Positions 44,658-54,036 of a stretch of DNA of 64,000 nucleotides are shown in pieces. The stretch is from Constantimarinum furrinae (GTDB lineage Bacteria > Bacteroidota > Bacteroidia > Flavobacteriales > Flavobacteriaceae): NCBI RefSeq assembly GCF_014295415.1, contig NZ_CP052909.1:2480001-2544000 (forward strand). Reading direction: 5' to 3'. The stretch's first letter is position 1, and each line of letters starts with the position of its first letter. Both the position numbers and the translations under genes were made by a program. The notes beneath the pieces are model-generated. The model saw only the letters and a program-made list of their open reading frames with translations. It ran no database searches and had not been told where the DNA came from.

Positions 44658-46070
44658 CTACTCTTTTATCAGTTTTATAGTTGCCTTATTATTCACGGAA
44701 ACAAAATACAGTCCGTTGGCAAATGAGGAAATGGTTACGTTGTGCTTGGCAGTTTCGATGTCTTCTTCGGAATACACTATTTGACCCAGCAAATTCGTAA
44801 TAACTATATTGGTGATCACATCGCCATCCGAAGCGACCTGAATACTTTCTGATGCGGGATTTGGAACCACTGAAATGCCCAAACTGAAATGATTATCCGG
44901 GCTACCCAGAGTTTGAGAACGTACAAGCAGCATTCCTGCAGAGCGATCACTTATCACTATATTCCCACTCCCAAAATAGGGATATACATTCCAGGCCCCG
45001 TCATAACCCGAATTGTTTGTCGAAGGATAAGAGTCGAAAGACCCTACTTCGGTCAATGTTCCGGCGGCAATTCCTGAAATATCTACTACGCGCAGTCCGG
45101 CCGTATTATTCGATAAATAGAATTTAGTTCCTTTTACATAACCATTGTGATCGGTAGCGGGCGTAGGGCCTGAATACGAAAAATGAAACTGCGGATTATC
45201 GAGGTCGTTGAGATCAAAGACTACTGTTCGCGTAGGAATACCCGTATTGATCTCATCCTGTTCATCACCAAGAAGAAAATACCGATGATCCTCGGTTAGC
45301 CAGCCCTGATGGGTATAATTTATATTTGAATATCCTATAGTAGAAAGTAACTGTGGGTTGACCTTATTAGTAACATCGACGATCACCACTACGTCTTCAT
45401 TACTTCCGAATAGAATTTCTTTTCCCGTATGATCGGTATCCGGGCCGTCATAAATTACAACCTGAGCATCGTGAGTATATCCCATACCCGAATAACCGCC
45501 TTCACCCATGGGATTAAGCGGATCCTGAATATTGACAAAATGGGGTCCTCCACCATGAGTCGTACCTCCCACGCCATAGGCATAACCGGTTTCCTCATTT
45601 ATGGCAATATTGTGAGCGCCTCCAAATCCACTGTAGTGGGCATCTTCATTAAATATCACCGGCGGGTTCGGTACATTTCGAAGTCGGGTAAGGTCGAATA
45701 TCTGAATTCCATGCCCGCTATCCTCACTTACGATAAAGGCATAGTTGTTATAGGTTTTAGCATCTCTCCAAGTACTGCTGTTGTTCACTGTAGGCAGTTT
45801 CCCCAGATACACAGGATTTAATGGATCTGATACATCTATAAATGCGGTGGCTTCATTGAGACATACGATGGCATATTCTTTACCATCCTGCGGGTCGGTC
45901 CAGCCCCATGAGTCATTGGCCCGATTGGAACCCATGGTAGCCAACGGAATTTGAGACAGCAAATCATAGCCGTCGCACGGAAAAGACCCCGCAATACCAT
46001 TGTTACAGGGGGTTTGAGCATTTAGAGACAATAAGACCAAGGAAAACAGAGAAGAAAAAATAAATTTCAT
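44658..46070 (-). CDS. Choice-of-anchor B / LVIVD-repeat secreted protein with T9SS sorting domain
   Basis: 470 residues. Signal peptide (KFIFSSLFSLVLLSLNA), then a beta-propeller-like region of LVIVD-type repeats (FIDVSDPLNPVYLGKL, VVDVTNKVNPQLLSTIG, LRVVDISG). The last ~80 residues are a type A T9SS domain: VVPNPASESIQV, NIVITNLLGQIVY and GLYFVSVNNKATIKLIKE. The protein is likely exported by the type IX secretion system to the cell surface. Function of the propeller is unknown. Confidence 0.92.
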   Translation of the reverse strand: MKFIFSSLFSLVLLSLNAQTPCNNGIAGSFPCDGYDLLSQIPLATMGSNRANDSWGWTDPQDGKEYAIVCLNEATAFIDVSDPLNPVYLGKLPTVNNSSTWRDAKTYNNYAFIVSEDSGHGIQIFDLTRLRNVPNPPVIFNEDAHYSGFGGAHNIAINEETGYAYGVGGTTHGGGPHFVNIQDPLNPMGEGGYSGMGYTHDAQVVIYDGPDTDHTGKEILFGSNEDVVVIVDVTNKVNPQLLSTIGYSNINYTHQGWLTEDHRYFLLGDEQDEINTGIPTRTVVFDLNDLDNPQFHFSYSGPTPATDHNGYVKGTKFYLSNNTAGLRVVDISGIAAGTLTEVGSFDSYPSTNNSGYDGAWNVYPYFGSGNIVISDRSAGMLLVRSQTLGSPDNHFSLGISVVPNPASESIQVASDGDVITNIVITNLLGQIVYSEEDIETAKHNVTISSFANGLYFVSVNNKATIKLIKE

Positions 46071-46142
46071 AGCATAGTTTTGTATCCATGCTAAAATAGG
46101 GATAAAATGCCAGAACTGCCAGAAATGAGTCCTTCGGTTGAG

Positions 46143-46679
46143 TTATGTATATTCGGGCTTCTTCCCTACTACCCCTTTAAAATAGTCTCGGAGTTTAGGA
46201 AGATCGTCCTTTAAGTTTCCTTCAGGATAAAAAGCAGGGTGAATAAATACAGTTTTTGTTTTATAATCGAAGGCAACGGGAATTATTGGCACATTTGCTT
46301 TTACCGCGATGTAGTAAAACCCCGTTTTCCATGCATCTACTTTCTTACGAGTTCCTTCGGGTGCCAACGCCAATCTGAATTCCTCTTTTTTCTTAAATAT
46401 TTCAGCGATTGCCTCTACTTTATTTTGACCCGGTGTTCGGTCTAAGGGTGCACCACCCATCCACCTAAAGTACCAACCGAAAAGGGGTCTAAACAGTTCT
46501 CGTTTAGCCACAAAATTAATTTCTGTTTTTAAAATCCTACGTGCAAAAGAGCCAACATAGAAATCATGCCAGCTGGTGTGAGGCACAACAATGACAACAG
46601 ATTTCTTAACAGACGGATCGAACGACCCTTCTATGCTCCATCCTAAAAACTTAAAAAAAATAAATTTAGTAAGTGTCAA
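46143..46679 (-). CDS. 1-acyl-sn-glycerol-3-phosphate acyltransferase (PlsC-like)
   Basis: 178 residues, a short catalytic-only PlsC-type enzyme. The H-x4-D motif appears as VPHTSWHDFYVG and the PEGTR motif as LALAPEGTRKKVDAWKTGFY. It likely acylates a lipid precursor. It sits 20 bases downstream of the KdsB-KdnB gene, so a role in lipid A/LPS remodelling is conceivable but not shown. Confidence 0.88.
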   Translation of the reverse strand: MTLTKFIFFKFLGWSIEGSFDPSVKKSVVIVVPHTSWHDFYVGSFARRILKTEINFVAKRELFRPLFGWYFRWMGGAPLDRTPGQNKVEAIAEIFKKKEEFRLALAPEGTRKKVDAWKTGFYYIAVKANVPIIPVAFDYKTKTVFIHPAFYPEGNLKDDLPKLRDYFKGVVGKKPEYT

Positions 46680-46699
46680 TTGTGAGGTACCTCCCAGAC

Positions 46700-48529
46700 C
46701 TACATTTTTAGATATAATGACCTGAGTTTTTCTCTAGTCATAATATTTTCCCAATCATCTCCCAATGCATTTTCCCAAAGAGGCACAAGACTAAGTGCGA
46801 TGTCTATCATCGTATTAATCTGATCTTCTGTAAGGTTTGCGCATAATCCTTTGGGTATATCCACATTGTGTTTACGAACCATTTCTTTGAAAAGGGCCAC
46901 ATCCTTAGGATAAAATTCTTCGAGATGATCGAAAACGATACAATTTCCAATTCCGTGTTTTGTCCCTAAAACATACGATAGTCCGTAACTCATAGCATGT
47001 GCTACACCAACCTGGGAATAAGCTATACTCATTCCTCCATGCCAGGAAGCCATCATTAGTTTTCCTCTGGATTCTTCTTCGGAAAGATCACCTTTTACAA
47101 AGATCTCATAACAAAGATCATAAGCCTTTTCACCGTAGCTTTCACTAAAGGCATTTAAGAAAGTTCCGTTAAGCGATTCTACACAATGAATAAAACAATC
47201 CATTCCTGTATAAAACCACTGATTTTTGGGAACCCCGATGGTTAGATCCGGATCGAGTATCACCTGGTCAAAAGGAGTATAGTCACTATTGATTCCCAGT
47301 TTTTTTACGGGACCCGTTAAAACGGTGGTTCTGGATACTTCGGCGCCAGTGCCCGAAATAGTAGGAATTCCCACATGGTAGACCGCTTTATTTCGCACAA
47401 GATCCCAGCCCTGATAATCGGCAGCACTACCCTTATTTGAAAGCATAATAGAAACCGCTTTAGCCAAATCAAGTATGGTTCCCCCTCCAATACCAATGAT
47501 ACCGGACGGTCTGTAGGTAAATTCAGTTTTTATTTCTTTTACCATCTGATCTACCTGAGACGTTTTTGGTTCTTCATCGGCCGAAACAAATATCAGCTTA
47601 TCGTTAAACCGCAGGTTAATTTTATTAACCAATTCGGAATCATTCTTAAAGACATCATCAACCAGGAAAATAAAAGGAGCTTTATCCTTTCGTTGCGGTG
47701 CAAGAATTGAGGATAACTGGTCAAAACTACCTTCCCCGAATACCACTTTGGGTACCATAGGAAAGTTTCGGTATTTATTATTTACATCTGCTCTTTTCTC
47801 TTCTTTCAATACTTTATTTGCCCTCATGAGGTCCTCCGGTGTGTCTATTTCTATTCCCTGTGTATTGGAAATAGCCATTTTTATGTTTTTTCCGTATTCG
47901 AGATAACGAATACATTCAATTTTTTCTGCAGCTTCGAGCGACCGCATAGGCAATCGGTAAAAATCCATTAATGCCTGCTTTCTGAAAGCGTAGATTCCCT
48001 TATGCTTATAATACTGAACTGCTGCATTTTTATCTCTGGGATAAGGAATTGGAGACCTGGAGAAGTACTGTGCAAAATTATCTTTATCTACGATCACTTT
48101 TACGCAGTTGGGGTCGCTAATTTCTTTCCAGTCGTGAATTTCGGTCATTAATGATGCCAGATCGATCTTATCGGCATCAGCGCCATTAAAAACACTTAAA
48201 ACCTGTTCAAGACCCTCCTTGCTCGTAAACGGTTCATCGCCCTGAACATTCACAACAATATCAACATTCATATTCTCTACGGCCTCGGCTATACGATCAC
48301 TTCCGCAGTCGTGTTCCTTTTTACTCATGATCGCCTTCCCTCCGTGCATTTCAATTTCCTTAAATATAATGTCGCTGTCTGTCACAACAAACACATCATC
48401 AAAGAGCTTAGTTTCTTGAGCGGCTTCATAAGTACGTACGATCACGGGTTTTCCACCCAGGTCCTGCATAAGTTTACCTGGAAATCGGGATGCGCCGTAA
48501 CGCGCTGGTATCATTGCAATTATTTTCAA
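46700..48529 (-). CDS. KdsB-KdnB fusion: CMP-Kdo synthetase plus Kdo 8-oxidase-like domain
   Basis: 609 residues from two families. Residues 1-245 are a complete KdsB cytidylyltransferase ([37 protein letters not shown]). Residues about 255-609 match KdnB, an iron-dependent alcohol dehydrogenase that oxidises C8 of Kdo on the way to 8-amino-Kdo in Shewanella ([60 protein letters not shown]). The two activities are consecutive or linked in CMP-8-amino-Kdo synthesis, so fusion makes sense. The aminotransferase KdnA is not in the window. Confidence 0.88.
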   Translation of the reverse strand: MKIIAMIPARYGASRFPGKLMQDLGGKPVIVRTYEAAQETKLFDDVFVVTDSDIIFKEIEMHGGKAIMSKKEHDCGSDRIAEAVENMNVDIVVNVQGDEPFTSKEGLEQVLSVFNGADADKIDLASLMTEIHDWKEISDPNCVKVIVDKDNFAQYFSRSPIPYPRDKNAAVQYYKHKGIYAFRKQALMDFYRLPMRSLEAAEKIECIRYLEYGKNIKMAISNTQGIEIDTPEDLMRANKVLKEEKRADVNNKYRNFPMVPKVVFGEGSFDQLSSILAPQRKDKAPFIFLVDDVFKNDSELVNKINLRFNDKLIFVSADEEPKTSQVDQMVKEIKTEFTYRPSGIIGIGGGTILDLAKAVSIMLSNKGSAADYQGWDLVRNKAVYHVGIPTISGTGAEVSRTTVLTGPVKKLGINSDYTPFDQVILDPDLTIGVPKNQWFYTGMDCFIHCVESLNGTFLNAFSESYGEKAYDLCYEIFVKGDLSEEESRGKLMMASWHGGMSIAYSQVGVAHAMSYGLSYVLGTKHGIGNCIVFDHLEEFYPKDVALFKEMVRKHNVDIPKGLCANLTEDQINTMIDIALSLVPLWENALGDDWENIMTREKLRSLYLKM

Positions 48530-48555
48530 AAGCGTACTATTTTAATTAACGAAGG

Positions 48556-48563
48556 CAAAAATA
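48556..48563 (-). promoter_or_regulatory. -7 box TATTTTTG upstream of the KdsB-KdnB gene
   Basis: On the minus strand, TATTTTTG ends 26 bases before the ATG at 48529. The -33 element is not clear because it would lie in the end of the DUF4126 gene. Confidence 0.4.
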
Positions 48564-48569
48564 ACAAGA

Positions 48570-49148
48570 TTATATGGTTGGAGGCTTCTTTTTCCGAAGC
48601 TTTTTATAAAAACGATATATTCCGAAGAAGATAAGCAACACAAGAAAAAATGCGATAACCGGTACGAAAATAGCCGCGATAGACATTACTGTCGAAGTTC
48701 CTGTTTCCACTGTGGCGACTATCGGGTTAGCCATTCCACCGGTTGTTGCAGAGGAAGTGAGCCTCAATGCCGAAGCATTTCCCTTTATTGCTGCTGCAGT
48801 ACCTCCACCGGCAATTATTGCAAGCGCCCAGGTAATCACCGGATTTAAATCTGAGACGGTTGCTACCATTACCGCAGTACCCGCAACGGCTGCCAACGGT
48901 ATTGCGATCGCATCTAGTAAATTGTCAAACCATGGAATGTAGTAGCCAAATATTTCGACCACTGTGGCAATACCCAACGTTATAATAGCAGTTAAACTTC
49001 CCATCCATTGCCAGCTTTCACTAAGAGGGATCACTTCAAAATAAGCCGCAGCACTTAAGATCAATATAGGTAAAAAAACACGAAATCCTGCGGCTACCGC
49101 AAGTCCTATTCCCAAACATATACTTATTATAAGATCGGTACTCTCCAT
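48570..49148 (-). CDS. DUF4126 membrane protein
   Basis: 192 residues with several hydrophobic helices and a DUF4126 pattern (GIGLAVAAGFRVFLPILIL, GNASALRLTSSATTGGMANP). The lysine-rich C-terminus is cytoplasmic. Function unknown. It begins three bases after the helicase gene ends. Confidence 0.88.
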   Translation of the reverse strand: MESTDLIISICLGIGLAVAAGFRVFLPILILSAAAYFEVIPLSESWQWMGSLTAIITLGIATVVEIFGYYIPWFDNLLDAIAIPLAAVAGTAVMVATVSDLNPVITWALAIIAGGGTAAAIKGNASALRLTSSATTGGMANPIVATVETGTSTVMSIAAIFVPVIAFFLVLLIFFGIYRFYKKLRKKKPPTI

Positions 49149-49151
49149 CTC

Positions 49152-50579
49152 TTACGAATCTACAAAAAACTCGTCTTTAAAACCTATGAGATACAACTTT
49201 TCTTTAGCTCTGGTGACCGCTGTATATAGCCATCTTAGATATTCTTTATCTATCCCGTTGGGCAGATAGGGTTGCTCCACAAAAACGGTGTGCCATTGTC
49301 CGCCCTGAGACTTGTGACAGGTAATGGCGTAAGAGAATTTAACCTGAAGGGCATTGAAGTACTTATTGTTCTTAACGGCCAGAAACTTCTTGTATTTGGA
49401 TTTTTCTGAAGCGTAATCCAAAAGTACTTCCTGATAGAGTTTATTCGAATCGTCGTAAGAAAGTGAGGGCGTTTCAGAAGTTAAGGTATCCAATAACAAA
49501 ACGGTTTCGAAAGGTTTCATTTTGGGATAATCTACCATGCGCATCCTCACTTCAGCAAATCGGAATCCGTAGAGATCCTTAAAACTTAAAATCTCCAGCA
49601 CTTCAATGATATCGCCGTTTGCGATAAATCCGGCTTCTGTATGTGGTTTTACCCAAAAATAATTGTTTTTAACCACCATCAAATAATCGCCGGCCGAAAG
49701 TTCTTCTTCCTGAAATAAGATCCTGTTTCGGATGTTCTGATTGTACAGATTTGCGCGTTTATTTGATCTCACAATCACAACAGTACCTTCATTTCCCAAT
49801 TGAGAATAACAATCGTTTATGGCATCCATTAATTCCTGTCCGTCCAAGGGTCGTATCACCTCAGGATACGGAAGTTCCGTAAACTTAAAGGCTTCAAACA
49901 AACCGTCCTCTATCCTATTGCGTATTTCAGTGGCATTTACCAGGATACCACTATCCTTCTGCTGCCGTACCACTTCGTCGAGTTCTACTTCGATCACTTC
50001 TTTGTTGTAATGATTTGATATTGTGTGCTTATCCAGTGCAGGGCTAACATCCAGTTTAACTGGTGGTAACTGGGCAGTATCTCCAATAAGAAGGAGTTTA
50101 CATTGATGTCCGCTATACACATACTGCATTAGATCGTCGAGCAAGGATCCGTTCTCAAATAACTTTGATTCCAGATTCACATCGGGGATCATGGATGCCT
50201 CATCCACTATGAAAATTACATTTCGGTGTTTGTTAGGCTGAAGGGTAAAAGACACACCCCCTTTTTTATTGCTTTTGGGATAGTAGATTTTTTTGTGAAT
50301 GGTAAATGCCTCCTTATTGGAGTAGTTGCTTATCACCTTGGCAGCTCTACCGGTAGGTGCTAGAAGAACGGCCGATTGCTTTACTTTCCACAAGTTCTTT
50401 ACCAGAGTTCCCACGATGGTAGTTTTTCCGGTTCCCGCATATCCTTTTAACAAGAACACTTCTTTATTTTGCTTATTCAAGGCAAATGCAGCGAGCAATT
50501 GAAGGGTAATGTCCTGTTTATGTGTAGTTGAAAAAGGAAAATCGGATTTTAATAGTCCGTAAAAATGTGAAATGTCCAT
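49152..50579 (-). CDS. RecD-like ATP-dependent DNA helicase
   Basis: 475 residues, superfamily I. Walker A GYAGTGKTTIVGTL (near residue 48), Walker B VDEASMIPD, GDTAQLPPV (motif III) and the C-terminal UvrD-like KSQGGQWHTVFVEQ and LYTAVTRAKEKLYLIG are visible. It lacks the N-terminal RecD2 extension, so it is the short AAA_30/UvrD_C_2 type of Bacteroidota. ATG at 50579 preferred over TTG at 50585. Confidence 0.9.
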   Translation of the reverse strand: MDISHFYGLLKSDFPFSTTHKQDITLQLLAAFALNKQNKEVFLLKGYAGTGKTTIVGTLVKNLWKVKQSAVLLAPTGRAAKVISNYSNKEAFTIHKKIYYPKSNKKGGVSFTLQPNKHRNVIFIVDEASMIPDVNLESKLFENGSLLDDLMQYVYSGHQCKLLLIGDTAQLPPVKLDVSPALDKHTISNHYNKEVIEVELDEVVRQQKDSGILVNATEIRNRIEDGLFEAFKFTELPYPEVIRPLDGQELMDAINDCYSQLGNEGTVVIVRSNKRANLYNQNIRNRILFQEEELSAGDYLMVVKNNYFWVKPHTEAGFIANGDIIEVLEILSFKDLYGFRFAEVRMRMVDYPKMKPFETVLLLDTLTSETPSLSYDDSNKLYQEVLLDYASEKSKYKKFLAVKNNKYFNALQVKFSYAITCHKSQGGQWHTVFVEQPYLPNGIDKEYLRWLYTAVTRAKEKLYLIGFKDEFFVDS

Positions 50580-50654
50580 GAACAAGTGGGTAATATGGGG
50601 TTAAAGATAGCTATGATTTTTTCGGAATATACTTTTACGAACAAAAAAAAATTG

Positions 50655-50662
50655 TAGATTTG
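50655..50662 (+). promoter_or_regulatory. -7 box TAGATTTG
   Basis: A perfect TAnnTTTG element 43 bases before the ATG at 50706. The -33 region is T-rich (TTT) but has no TTG at the expected distance. Confidence 0.5.
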
Positions 50663-50705
50663 CGATAGACCTTATTTTAAGAATTCTTAATTAAACTATC
50701 AAATA

Positions 50706-51368
50706 ATGAAACTCGTAATTCAATTACTTCTTTGGGCGGTTATTATCTTTTTAGGGTATATGCTGTATAACTCTATTAGCGGTCCTATTAAATTTAACGA
50801 GATTAAAGAAGCTCGTTACGCCAAAGTAATTAAAGGCTTGAAGGATATTAAAGCTGCCGAACTTGCGCATCGCGAGATCACAGGAAAATACACCGGGAGT
50901 TTCGATAGTTTGGTTCGGTTTATTGATACAGCACAATACGCTATCGTCCAGCGAAGAGATACCAGCTATGCCGATGTTGAAAAAAACAAGGCATTCGGGC
51001 TTTCAGAAGGATACTATATTGAAGAGACACTTTTAGATACCCTTGGATTCAGTTCTGTAAAGGATTCTTTGTTTAAAGGTTCCGATCGTTACAAGAATAT
51101 GAAAAAAGTGCCATTGGAAGATATAGATGCAGAATACGAATTGGAAGCAGGACGAATTAACAAGAACGGTACTTGGTACGCTGTATTTGAAGCACGGGTG
51201 TCAAAAGAAGCCATATTAAATGATTTGAACAAGGATCTTTTGGCTCAGGAAAAACAAGTTGTTTCAGTGGATGGTGTAAACGGTCCATATGTAAAAGTAG
51301 GCTCGATGAGTGAAGTTAATACTAGCGGAAACTGGCCAAAAATTTATGACACACCAGACGACCAATAA
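50706..51368 (+). CDS. Membrane-anchored hypothetical protein
   Basis: 220 residues. One N-terminal helix (VIQLLLWAVIIFLGYMLYNS) followed by a helical and beta-containing soluble part with the segment IKGLKDIKAAELAHREITGK. I recognise it only as a common Flavobacteriaceae family. It overlaps the DUF3822 gene by 23 bases, and the two genes together with rsmD form one likely transcript. Confidence 0.78.
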   Translation: MKLVIQLLLWAVIIFLGYMLYNSISGPIKFNEIKEARYAKVIKGLKDIKAAELAHREITGKYTGSFDSLVRFIDTAQYAIVQRRDTSYADVEKNKAFGLSEGYYIEETLLDTLGFSSVKDSLFKGSDRYKNMKKVPLEDIDAEYELEAGRINKNGTWYAVFEARVSKEAILNDLNKDLLAQEKQVVSVDGVNGPYVKVGSMSEVNTSGNWPKIYDTPDDQ

Positions 51369-52167
51369 CATTATAACAAATACAAATACAAGACTGTCCG
51401 TTCAAATTACCTTGACCGGACTTTCTTTTTTAGTAACACATGCTCAAACCAAAGAGACTACCTACTTTACTGAAAAAAAGTTTGATGCGCCGCGAACCCC
51501 CGAAGAACTGTTGATCGAACTGGAAGCAATATTTTCAACAGATAAAGCACTTCAACAAAACTTCGACGATGTAAACCTCGTTTATGCAGGCAGTCCTTAT
51601 ACCCTCGTACCTGCGGCACTATTTGATGAAAATAAGCTAAGTGATTATTTAAAGTTCAATACGCGAATCCTAGCGAATGATTTTATTGCTTTTGACAATT
51701 TAGACAATTACGATATTAAAATCGTGTATATACCCTGGGTAAACATCAATAATTATTTGTTCGATAAATTCGGGTCTTTTCAGTATTACAACGCTATTAG
51801 CATATTGCTGAAACTCGTTATGGATGCCGAAAAATATTCACCTGCCACTGCCGTTTACATCCATGTGTTAAGCGATAGTTTCGACCTTTTGGTGATGAAG
51901 AATGGAAAGTTGGAATTATGCAATTCCTACCCTTTTAAAACACCCGAAGATCTTATTTACTATATCCTTTTCAGTTTTGAACAACTCAACCTTAATCCGG
52001 ATACTCTAGATGTGAAGCTCTTCGGAAAAATAGATGTGGGAGATTCAAATTATGAGATCATATATAAGTACGTGCGCCATGTCTCGTTTCCCGGAAAAGA
52101 ATTCCTTCCGAAATCTGAAATTAAGAATGAAGGTGCACATCACAATGTTGTGCTAAAGAGTCTCTAA
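51346..52167 (+). CDS. DUF3822 family protein
   Basis: 273 residues from ATG 51346; a longer frame starts at 51310 inside the previous gene. Segments such as SVQITLTGLSFLVTHAQT and FILPSYPF-like SYPFKTPEDLIYYILFSFEQ fit DUF3822, an actin/RNase H-like fold found next to rsmD in Bacteroidota. Function unknown; a link to ribosome or RNA methylation is suggested only by context. rsmD follows after two bases. Confidence 0.85.
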   Translation: MTHQTTNNIITNTNTRLSVQITLTGLSFLVTHAQTKETTYFTEKKFDAPRTPEELLIELEAIFSTDKALQQNFDDVNLVYAGSPYTLVPAALFDENKLSDYLKFNTRILANDFIAFDNLDNYDIKIVYIPWVNINNYLFDKFGSFQYYNAISILLKLVMDAEKYSPATAVYIHVLSDSFDLLVMKNGKLELCNSYPFKTPEDLIYYILFSFEQLNLNPDTLDVKLFGKIDVGDSNYEIIYKYVRHVSFPGKEFLPKSEIKNEGAHHNVVLKSL

Positions 52168-52169
52168 TC

Positions 52170-52706
52170 TTGCGAATAATATCAGGAACATACAAAGGCA
52201 AACGACTAACGGCTCCGAAAAGCCTTCCGGTAAGACCAACCACCGATTTTGCTAAGGAAGGATTATTCAATATACTGGCAAATCGTATTGATTTTTCTGA
52301 AGTATCGCTACTCGATCTGTTTGCCGGTACCGGTAATATAAGTTACGAATTTGCATCGAGAGGTTGCCAATTGATCGTTTCGGTTGACGCTCATTACGGT
52401 TGTGTTGGTTTTATAAAAAAAACTGCCGAAGACCTATCATTCCCTATTCAAACCATTAAAGCGAATGTTATTAAGTATCTTAGCTCGCCTCACGGTACAT
52501 TTGATGTGATCTTTGCCGATCCACCGTATGAATTTACGATACAGGAATTTTATGAGATTATCGATAAGGCACTACTAAACCACTTTTTAAACCCTGAAGG
52601 AATTATAATTATTGAACACTCCAAACATACCGATCTTTCTGCGCACACCAATTTTTCTGAAATGAGGAAATACGGCGGATCGGTTTTTAGCTTTTTCAAA
52701 CTGTAA
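52170..52706 (+). CDS. rsmD: 16S rRNA (guanine-966-N2)-methyltransferase RsmD
   Basis: 178 residues. RIISGTYKGKRLTAP and RPTTDFAKEGLFNIL are family marks; the SAM site is LLDLFAGTGNISYEFASRG and the catalytic motif is FADPPYEF. TTG start, chosen because it gives the standard RIISGTYKG beginning. It is followed at once by a STAS/SpoIIAA-like paralog. Confidence 0.93.
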   Translation: MRIISGTYKGKRLTAPKSLPVRPTTDFAKEGLFNILANRIDFSEVSLLDLFAGTGNISYEFASRGCQLIVSVDAHYGCVGFIKKTAEDLSFPIQTIKANVIKYLSSPHGTFDVIFADPPYEFTIQEFYEIIDKALLNHFLNPEGIIIIEHSKHTDLSAHTNFSEMRKYGGSVFSFFKL

Positions 52707-52707
52707 T

Positions 52708-53106
52708 ATGGCGGCATTCGACGTTTTAAACATTGAACTTGATTTTACCAGCGTTGAGATACATGAAAACTATATGATCTCACAAATTAAAGAGGGAATT
52801 GATTTTAAGCAGAAGCATTTGGATCAATTTTACAAGCTGTTTGAGACCTATTATCACGACAAGCCTTTTATTTCGATAGCCGATCGCAAATACGATTATA
52901 CTATTGACCCGAATTTATTCAGAGATTCCAGTTTTAGAAACCTGTTGGGCATTGGAGTGGTTTGTTATACCGAAAGCTCCTTTAAAACCGCACAATTTGA
53001 AAAAACCTTTTTTAAAGGAAAATTTGAGCCTTTCTATTCTATGGAAGATTGTATACAATGGGCCGAAGAGTTGGTAAAATCACACCACACAAAAAATAAA
53101 TCATAA
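52708..53106 (+). CDS. STAS/SpoIIAA-like small protein, paralog 2 of 3
   Basis: 132 residues, starting one base after rsmD. Shares FTSVEIHENYMISQIKEGID and HDKPFISIADRKYDYTIDPN with the proteins at 34672 and 53189, and ends with MEDCIQWAEELV. It is probably co-transcribed with rsmD. Function unknown. Confidence 0.75.
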   Translation: MAAFDVLNIELDFTSVEIHENYMISQIKEGIDFKQKHLDQFYKLFETYYHDKPFISIADRKYDYTIDPNLFRDSSFRNLLGIGVVCYTESSFKTAQFEKTFFKGKFEPFYSMEDCIQWAEELVKSHHTKNKS

Positions 53107-53188
53107 TTCAAAAAAGGAATTAAATTCTTTCGTAAATTCACGTTGCTTATTTAAAAGGTAACTACTAACTAACACTGTTTTCAATGTA

Positions 53189-53587
53189 ATGGCAAAAAGG
53201 CCTAAATATTTCATTGATCTCGAATTTGCGCATATTGAATTGTTCGAAAATTTTTTGATCGTTACAGTTAATGAGGGGATCGTATTTGATACGCCGGAGG
53301 TAGAAAAGATCGTCGAAATTTCGAAAGCACATTTCTATGAACGTCCGTTCGGATATATCTCAAACCGTAAAAATGACTATACCGTAAACCCTACCTGTTA
53401 CAAAGGAGCAGAAGAAAGTATGCCCCATATGGTTGGAATAGCCACCTTATGCTATTCTAAAGGGTCTTATAAAACCGCAATCTTTTCGGAACAATTCTTT
53501 AGCTGGCCTCATAAGGCATTTTACACTATTGAAGAATGTGTGGCATGGATTAATCAACTTATTGAAAATAAAAAAGCAGGCCGATAA
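53189..53587 (+). CDS. STAS/SpoIIAA-like small protein, paralog 3 of 3
   Basis: 132 residues, related to the preceding gene (FAHIELFENFLIVTVNEGIV, ERPFGYISNRKNDYTVNP, YTIEECVAWINQLIEN). Its final codons overlap the 3' end and terminator of rnpB on the other strand by about 12 bases. Function unknown. Confidence 0.75.
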   Translation: MAKRPKYFIDLEFAHIELFENFLIVTVNEGIVFDTPEVEKIVEISKAHFYERPFGYISNRKNDYTVNPTCYKGAEESMPHMVGIATLCYSKGSYKTAIFSEQFFSWPHKAFYTIEECVAWINQLIENKKAGR

Positions 53588-53940
53588 GCCGGATTCTGTA
53601 TTCGCCAAAACGAACCCTTATCATTTATCTGGATGTATTGTTACCAATACACTCGATCTGCCTACCCTCCTGCATTGGGCGGGAACCCTCAAGCGCAGGT
53701 ATACGTGGCATTGCACCGCATAGAGTTTACCTGATTTCACTACAGCATTACCTGTACATTCTTTCTGTTGCACTTGTCCTTTCACGTATTAAACGTGACG
53801 ACGGCCGTTAGCCGCTATGCTTCCCTATGGTGTCCGGACTTTCCTCCAAATCCCTGCTAGGCAGAGATCTCACTAATAAAGCAAAAGTTTATTAAATGAG
53901 ATGTCGGTTAAACCGAACATTCGGCGATAAGGTGGCCTGC
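53576..53940 (-). ncRNA. rnpB: RNase P RNA (class A), rnpB
   Basis: About 365 nt on the minus strand. The 5' end GCAGGCC pairs with GGCCTGC at the 3' end (P1). Universal core pieces are present: GGAGGAAAGTCCGGACACC near the 5' side, and ACAGAATCCGGCTTATCGGC near the 3' end. It is followed by a T run. Ends are placed from the P1 helix and could shift by a few bases. It is the catalytic RNA that matures tRNA 5' ends. Confidence 0.95.
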
Positions 53941-53945
53941 TACGG

Positions 53946-53977
53946 CAAAAGTAATTTAATGTTAATAAATACCGCAA
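53946..53977 (-). promoter_or_regulatory. Promoter of rnpB, TTG-N21-TACTTTTG
   Basis: On the minus strand, TTG at 53977-53975 and TACTTTTG at 53953-53946 with a 21-base spacer. The -7 box ends six bases before the RNA 5' end, the correct distance for the start site. Confidence 0.8.
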
Positions 53978-54017
53978 AATACTAATCCCTATTTTTTAAA
54001 AACTAAACTCACATGGT

Positions 54018-54025
54018 TATATTTG
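54018..54025 (+). promoter_or_regulatory. -7 box TATATTTG of dnaX
   Basis: TAnnTTTG lies between the ATG at 54013 and the ATG at 54037, which argues that the true start is 54037. The -33 is T-rich but not exact. Confidence 0.5.
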
Positions 54026-54036
54026 TTTCTTCGCCT

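Noticed and set aside
53529-53723. 64-codon plus-strand ORF
   Set aside because: It is antisense to the rnpB RNA.
54013-54036. Earlier ATG start of dnaX
   Set aside because: The -7 promoter box lies between it and ATG 54037, and the extra eight residues do not fit the family.
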